From Halocaridina rubra (taxonomy: Eukaryota; Arthropoda; Malacostraca; Decapoda; Atyidae): 64,000 nt of DNA. The notes beneath the pieces were generated by a model. That model had not been told where the DNA came from. It did no database searches and saw only the letters and a list, made by a program, of their open reading frames with translations. The stretch spans positions 234,501 to 298,500 of the forward strand of contig JAXCGZ010016982.1 of assembly GCA_037179515.1 (NCBI GenBank). The letters are read 5' to 3'. Position 1 is the stretch's first letter; each line of letters opens with the position of its first letter. Positions 58,248 to 64,000 of this stretch are shown piece by piece. The translations under genes and the position numbers were made by a program.

Positions 58248-58472
58248 TCAAGCCCCGTAGTTATGATTAAAATACTTTTCTCCCATTTTATTTACCGTCA
58301 AGTTTGAAGGCATATCGAAGTTTAATGGAATTTCATCCATGTTGCCAATACACAATAATTTATAGTCATTAGCTTTGTGATGTTTGATTACAAAGGTTAG
58401 GAAGTTATTGATTTTTTCTTCTAGACTTTGGGTATAATGTAAAATAATCAGTCCTATTCTACTTGACGTCAT
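58248..58472 (-). pseudogene. Pogo-like DDE transposase fragment
   Basis: This 74-residue open segment includes LLCIGNMDEIPLNFDMPSN and LTVNKMGEKY. The N-(A/M)-D-E/Q-T/I-P-x-x-F-D-M-P block carries the first catalytic Asp of pogo-type transposases (usually followed by a TxNxKGxK stretch). N- and C-terminal parts are missing. Confidence 0.75.
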
Positions 58473-58675
58473 TTGTACTATAAGTACAGTAATTTTTTAC
58501 TATCGTACGATGGTTGAAATTAAATAAAACAGCTGTTAGCCAATTCCGTTGATAACAATAACAGCTGTTTCTTGTTCGGTTGTTTATAACTGTATGTGCT
58601 TACTTCTATCATTCACTTTTACTTTTTTAACTTAAAAATGGGGTAAGGAGCTGGAAGAAAAGTGATTAGTGTATA

Positions 58676-58724
58676 CAGTAATCCCTCGCTCTATCGCGAT
58701 TCACCTCTCGCGAATTCACTGTAT

Positions 58725-58818
<94 letters not shown>

Positions 58819-59759
58819 ATTATTATTTTTTATTTTTATTTTTTTTTTAAGAAAGATTATTGTGACACCAGGATGGGCCAAAAAATGATGAAATAAAACA
58901 GCCTTTATTAGGCTGTAAGAGAAACAGAGATGGAGAGTGTAATGACCTGTCAGATGTGAAGGGATTATAAAAGATGTGTAATGAATCTCCAGCTCTCTGC
59001 TGGGTTTTAATATACCTCTGCATTACGTTCATGATGTCTATTCCAATAATTCTGCTTAGATCTTATTATTGGCAACAATAATTTTCCTTTGATGATAATT
59101 GTGGATATTATTATCATCATCATCATTATTATTATTATTATTATTAAGGGCTCATCGTTGTTTGTACATCTGTTGGTTTATTTACTTTAATAACTGTGTA
59201 CAGTGCCCCTCCCTAGTTGGCTGGGACAAAGAGAGTGTGGGGGGTTGGGTAGACTAGAATGTTGGAGAGAGAGATAGAGACATCTTTAATTAACTCTTGT
59301 TCATTCAACCAAAACTACATTATTTATTGTAAAAATAATGGTTTAATTACAAATTCGTACTAATAATAATATTAATAATAATAATGATAATAATAATAAT
59401 CTCCACAATCATCATCAAAGGAAAATTATTGTTAAAAATAATAATGATAATAATAATAATAAGATCTAAGGAGAATTTTTGGAATAGACATCATGAGAGC
59501 AATGCAGAGGTATATTAAAACCCAGCAGAGAGCTGGATATTCATTACACATCTTTTATAATCCCTTCACATCTGACAGGTTATTACACTCTCCATCTGTT
59601 TCTCTTTACAGCCTGATAAAGTCTGTTTTATTTTATCACGTTTTGGTCCATCCTGGTGTCACAATAAATAAAAAAAAAAAAATTAAGGTGTTCATACGAA
59701 AATTCACCTATCACGACGGGTCCCGGAACCTAACCCTCGCGATAAACGAGGGATCACTG
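58676..59759. mobile_element. Long-armed fold-back MITE, copy 2
   Basis: Ends CAGTAATCCCTCGCTCTATC and GATAAACGAGGGATCACTG. TA flanks at 58674-58675 and 59760-59761. Arms of about 350-400 bp share GGGATTATAAAAGATGTGTA, ACCAGGATGGGCC and complements with copy 1, around an ATT/AAT-rich centre. It is the best-preserved copy. Confidence 0.88.
58730..58815. repeat. (TA)n array inside fold-back MITE copy 2
   Basis: About 42 units, 50 bp inside the left end. Confidence 0.95.
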
Positions 59760-59889
59760 TAGTGATTTGGTCTCTCAGAAAAGAAACTCACATGATAGAC
59801 AAGATACATGATGAAATTAATTTTTATGGGTGAAAATTTGGTGGTCGGACAATACGCGAGATCACACGTTACACGAGTATATATGGTAA

Positions 59890-60050
59890 ATAGGTATCAA
59901 CAATAATCAAGTAAACACATTAACATATGTGAAACATGAATCATATTTTACCCCAACCGAGACTCGAACCTAAGACATAATTACTGTGCCAAGTTGCTAC
60001 CAACTACACCACAGAATGTCTAAATGAGAAACCAACAGATACTGTGTTGA
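59890..60050 (-). mobile_element. tRNA-derived SINE, family 4
   Basis: The minus strand reads TGTGGTGTAGTTGGTAGCAA, CTTAGGTTCGAGTCTCGG, then an AT-rich body. It has the longest body of the three family members. Confidence 0.6.
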
Positions 60051-60149
60051 ATAATAAAAATATTGAGTATGAATCACCAGTTGGAAGAGTGACCACTGTG
60101 TGTTGTGTATGGAGTATATCATCAAAGATGTTCTCCCTGAAAGTAGAGG

Positions 60150-62276
60150 TGCTGGTAAGGATACAAGGAGGAGCTATCCAAAAGAGATTACATAAAAATT
60201 AACAAGCTTTTTGCAGTTATTGACTGTAAGACATTATTTATCAAAAAATCTGTACAAGAATTGTACGACATCTTTTGTGAGGAGTATGGAAAGATAGTAA
60301 CTTGTTGCATACCTTCCACCAAAATAGAAGTTATTCATGCCAGAGAGAATTGCTTCTATAATGAGTGCAAGAGAACAAAGGAGTGGAGAGACAAATGCTG
60401 GAAAATGTATAGGAGAAAAAAAATAAATGCCTGGCAGACTTATAAAAGAGCAAGAAATTATTATATAAGTAAAACAAGAGAAGCAGAGAGGTTATGAAAG
60501 GGATATCAGGAAGTCTAAAGAAAATCCCAAACTTTTCCACAGCTTTATCAGAGGAAAACTGAAGGTCAAAGAATAGGTTTTAAGGTTAAAGAGAGCAGAT
60601 GGAAGCATCACTGAGATGGATGAAGAGATGTGTGAAAAATTGAACAAGGAGCTTAAGTCGGTATTTACAGCAGAAAAAAACCCACCCCCTCAGGTTGCAG
60701 GGATAGGAGCTCATGGGCCAGTAATAGAGAACATCATCTTTTCAGCCGCAAAGGTATGCAAAGTGCTGATGAATTTAAATGCTCATAATGTTACAGGTCC
60801 TGATGATAATGTACTTAAGGAAATGCACTAAATCAATATCGGCAACACTATTTATCATATTTGAAAAGTCACTGGAATATGGGGAGAGTCCAAGATGCTG
60901 GAAACAAGCAAACATGGTACCGGTCTTCAAAAAGATGAGGGATACAGTTCTAAACCATAGGCCTGTTTCCTTGACCAGCACAGTTTGCAAATTTATGGAG
61001 AAATTACTGAGAAAACATCTCTCTTCACTAGGAATCCTTCAACTTTTTGTCAGTGAGACAACATGGCTTTAGAGAAGGTAGATCAACAGTAACAAACTTA
61101 TTAGAATTTTACGATGAGGAAAGCCGGATATTACAGGAAAGAGAGGGCCGGAAGGATTGAATGTTCCTAGACTTCCAGAAGGCATCTGATACACTCCCAA
61201 ATGGGAAACTTATTAAGAAGCTGCAGTAATAGTGAGAATAGGTGGAAATGTCTTGCAATGAATAAAAAGGTTACTTAGAAGGAAGGGAACAGAGGGTTAG
61301 AGTAAGACACTCAGGATCTGAATGGAGAAAGGTTAGTAGTGGGGATCCACAGGATTCAATTTTAGGGCCACATTTGTTCCTTGTATATGTAAATGACCAA
61401 CCAGAGCTTGTAAATTCATTCTTGAATATGTCTCCAAATGATGCAAAGATTGTGAAGAAAGTAAGAGATGAGAACAATGGAAGAGACTTTCAGAAAAAAA
61501 CTAAGCAGTCTGCAAGAGTGGTCAGAAAGTGGCTAATGAAATTCAGTACTTTAAAATATAAGGCAATCAGAATGGGTACAAGTGCAAGAAAGCCCAAACT
61601 TAGATACTCAATAGCAGGAGCAGAACTTCAAGAGTCAGAGAATCAGAAAAATCTAGGAGTAAACATACTGGCAGATTTCTCCCAAAATGCATATAAATGG
61701 CATAGTAAGGGCAGCATATGCTTTCTTAGCACATGTAAGGGCGGATTTCAGTCACATGGACAAGGAAATGTTCAGAAATATTTATGTAACCTATGTGAGG
61801 CTAAAGCTTGAATAAGCAGCCCCCTTTTAGAATCCACACTTGAAAAAGAACATAACTAAGCTGGAAAATGTCCAAAGACATGCCACAAAACTGGTGCCAA
61901 AAATACGCAATCTCAGTTATGAGGAGAGGCTCAAAGCTAGAAGACTGGGGGGGATATGGTGACGGTTTTTAAATTCCTTCATGGTTATAACAGAGTGGAT
62001 CAGTTCGATGTTTTGATATGGCTGGCTCTAGAACTAGAGGTCATAGTTTGAAGCTTCGTAAAAAAAAAACTTCGCAGGTTTTAAGGAAGTACTTTTTTAG
62101 TGGAAAAGTAATTGATGATTGGAATTTGCTAAGCCAAGATGTGGTTAATGCTAACTCAATCCATAGATTTTAGGACTAGTATAAAAAGTATCACTGTGTA
62201 GAAAAATGGAACCGATCAGGAGACGGCGAGTTACGAGCATAGGGCTCTTTCCTGTAAGCATAATTAGGTAATTCAA
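60150..62276 (+). mobile_element. CR1/L2-type LINE, 5'-truncated, decayed
   Basis: Same family as 55769. It covers more: a basic linker (RTKEWRDKCWKMYRRKKINA), the early RT motifs (NVTGPDDNVLKEM, RCWKQANMVPVFKK, LNHRPVSLTSTVCKFMEKLL), then LFLVYVNDQPELVNSFLNMS, where the FADD motif is lost (SPNDAKIV). The 3' end CATAATTAGGTAA is at about 62273. Frameshifts and stops are frequent. Confidence 0.85.
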
Positions 62277-62279
62277 TAT

Positions 62280-62366
<87 letters not shown>
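62277..62366. repeat. (TA)n array
   Basis: It lies between the LINE 3' end and the next Tigger-like terminus at 62370. Confidence 0.95.
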
Positions 62367-62369
<3 letters not shown>

Positions 62370-62569
62370 CAGTCACCTCACGAATAACACAAGGATAGGT
62401 TCTCAAAAGGCCCGTGTAATTTAAATTTCATGTAATTCAAATACCGGTAGTATATTTCCATAAGGCATAATGTTAATATACATAGATACGTTCATCAAGC
62501 ATGTATAAACACACTATAACAAAGAAAAAAAGCCATGTAAAACACATTTTACAAGTACATAACAAAGCT

Positions 62570-63803
<1,234 letters not shown>

Positions 63804-63805
63804 CA

Positions 63806-64000
63806 CAGTTTTCCCCCCTTTATCATGGTAGTTCGGTTCCGGGATCGGCGCGAACCAGGAAAACCGTGAAGTAGGATCAGCCTTTAAAAAAAAAATAATA
63901 AATAAATAAAATTAAGATGATTATGACACCAGGACAGGCCATAAATGATAAAATAAAACGGCCTTTATCAGGCTGTAAAGAGCAGAGATGGAGAGTGTAA
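63806..64000. mobile_element. Fold-back MITE copy 3, cut by window end
   Basis: Starts CAGTTTTCCCCCCTTTATC and shares ATGATTATGACACCAGGA, CCTTTATCAGGCTGTAAAG and GAGATGGAGAGTGTAA with copies 1 and 2. Its terminus is diverged. Confidence 0.75.

Larger units (their letters stand above)
57824..59888. mobile_element. Pogo-like element containing a nested MITE
   Basis: Inverted ends TACCGTATATAC..TGTAACGTG and CACGTTACACG..TATATGGTA, bounded by TA. It contains a minus-strand transposase fragment and the fold-back MITE at 58676-59759. Without the MITE it is about 1 kb. Confidence 0.65.

Overview
The window looks like arthropod, probably crustacean, nuclear DNA. It is AT-rich and intron-dominated, packed with (TA)n microsatellites, Tigger/pogo-type DNA transposons, LINEs and tRNA-derived SINEs. 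Its one host gene, MICU1, ends in the insect-like tail ETKPVLLDI. The organism call is inference from this overall character, not from a species-specific marker.

The host gene is the 3' part of MICU1, the EF-hand gatekeeper of the mitochondrial calcium uniporter, on the + strand. Eight constitutive coding exons lie at 304-341, 32964-33078, 34061-34221, 34445-34561, 38231-38362, 41142-41265, 41726-41815 and 44610-44764. All have GT-AG junctions and all join in one frame to a stop at 44762-44764. The 5' exons lie upstream of the window. The first intron seen whole is about 32.6 kb. It holds a frame-preserving 66-nt candidate cassette exon (21882-21947) and a weaker 31-nt candidate (26362-26392). 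Both sit at the splice junction where, to my recollection, vertebrate MICU1 carries its alternative microexon.

That intron also holds a complete, apparently intact 5.8-kb non-LTR retrotransposon (2524-8344). It has a gag-like ORF1 with zinc knuckles and a long ORF2 with endonuclease, reverse transcriptase, RNase H and a terminal zinc finger, and it sits inside a (TC)n microsatellite. Downstream (10-24 kb) is a mosaic of decayed Tigger elements, their deletion derivatives, palindromic MITEs and (TA)n arrays up to 330 bp. The later MICU1 introns hold SINEs, a hAT-like MITE and two further Tigger-type elements.

Downstream of MICU1 (44.8-64 kb) I see no host gene. There are palindromic MITEs, three CR1/L2-type LINE remnants, one other LINE 3' end, three copies of a long-armed fold-back MITE with Tigger-like CAG...CTG termini, a pogo-like element containing one of those MITEs, and blocks of internal tandem duplication. 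Several nestings are resolvable: a CR1-type LINE with a 6-bp target duplication inside a Tigger-like element, a SINE inside a Tigger derivative, and a MITE inside a pogo element. Together they give a relative insertion history.
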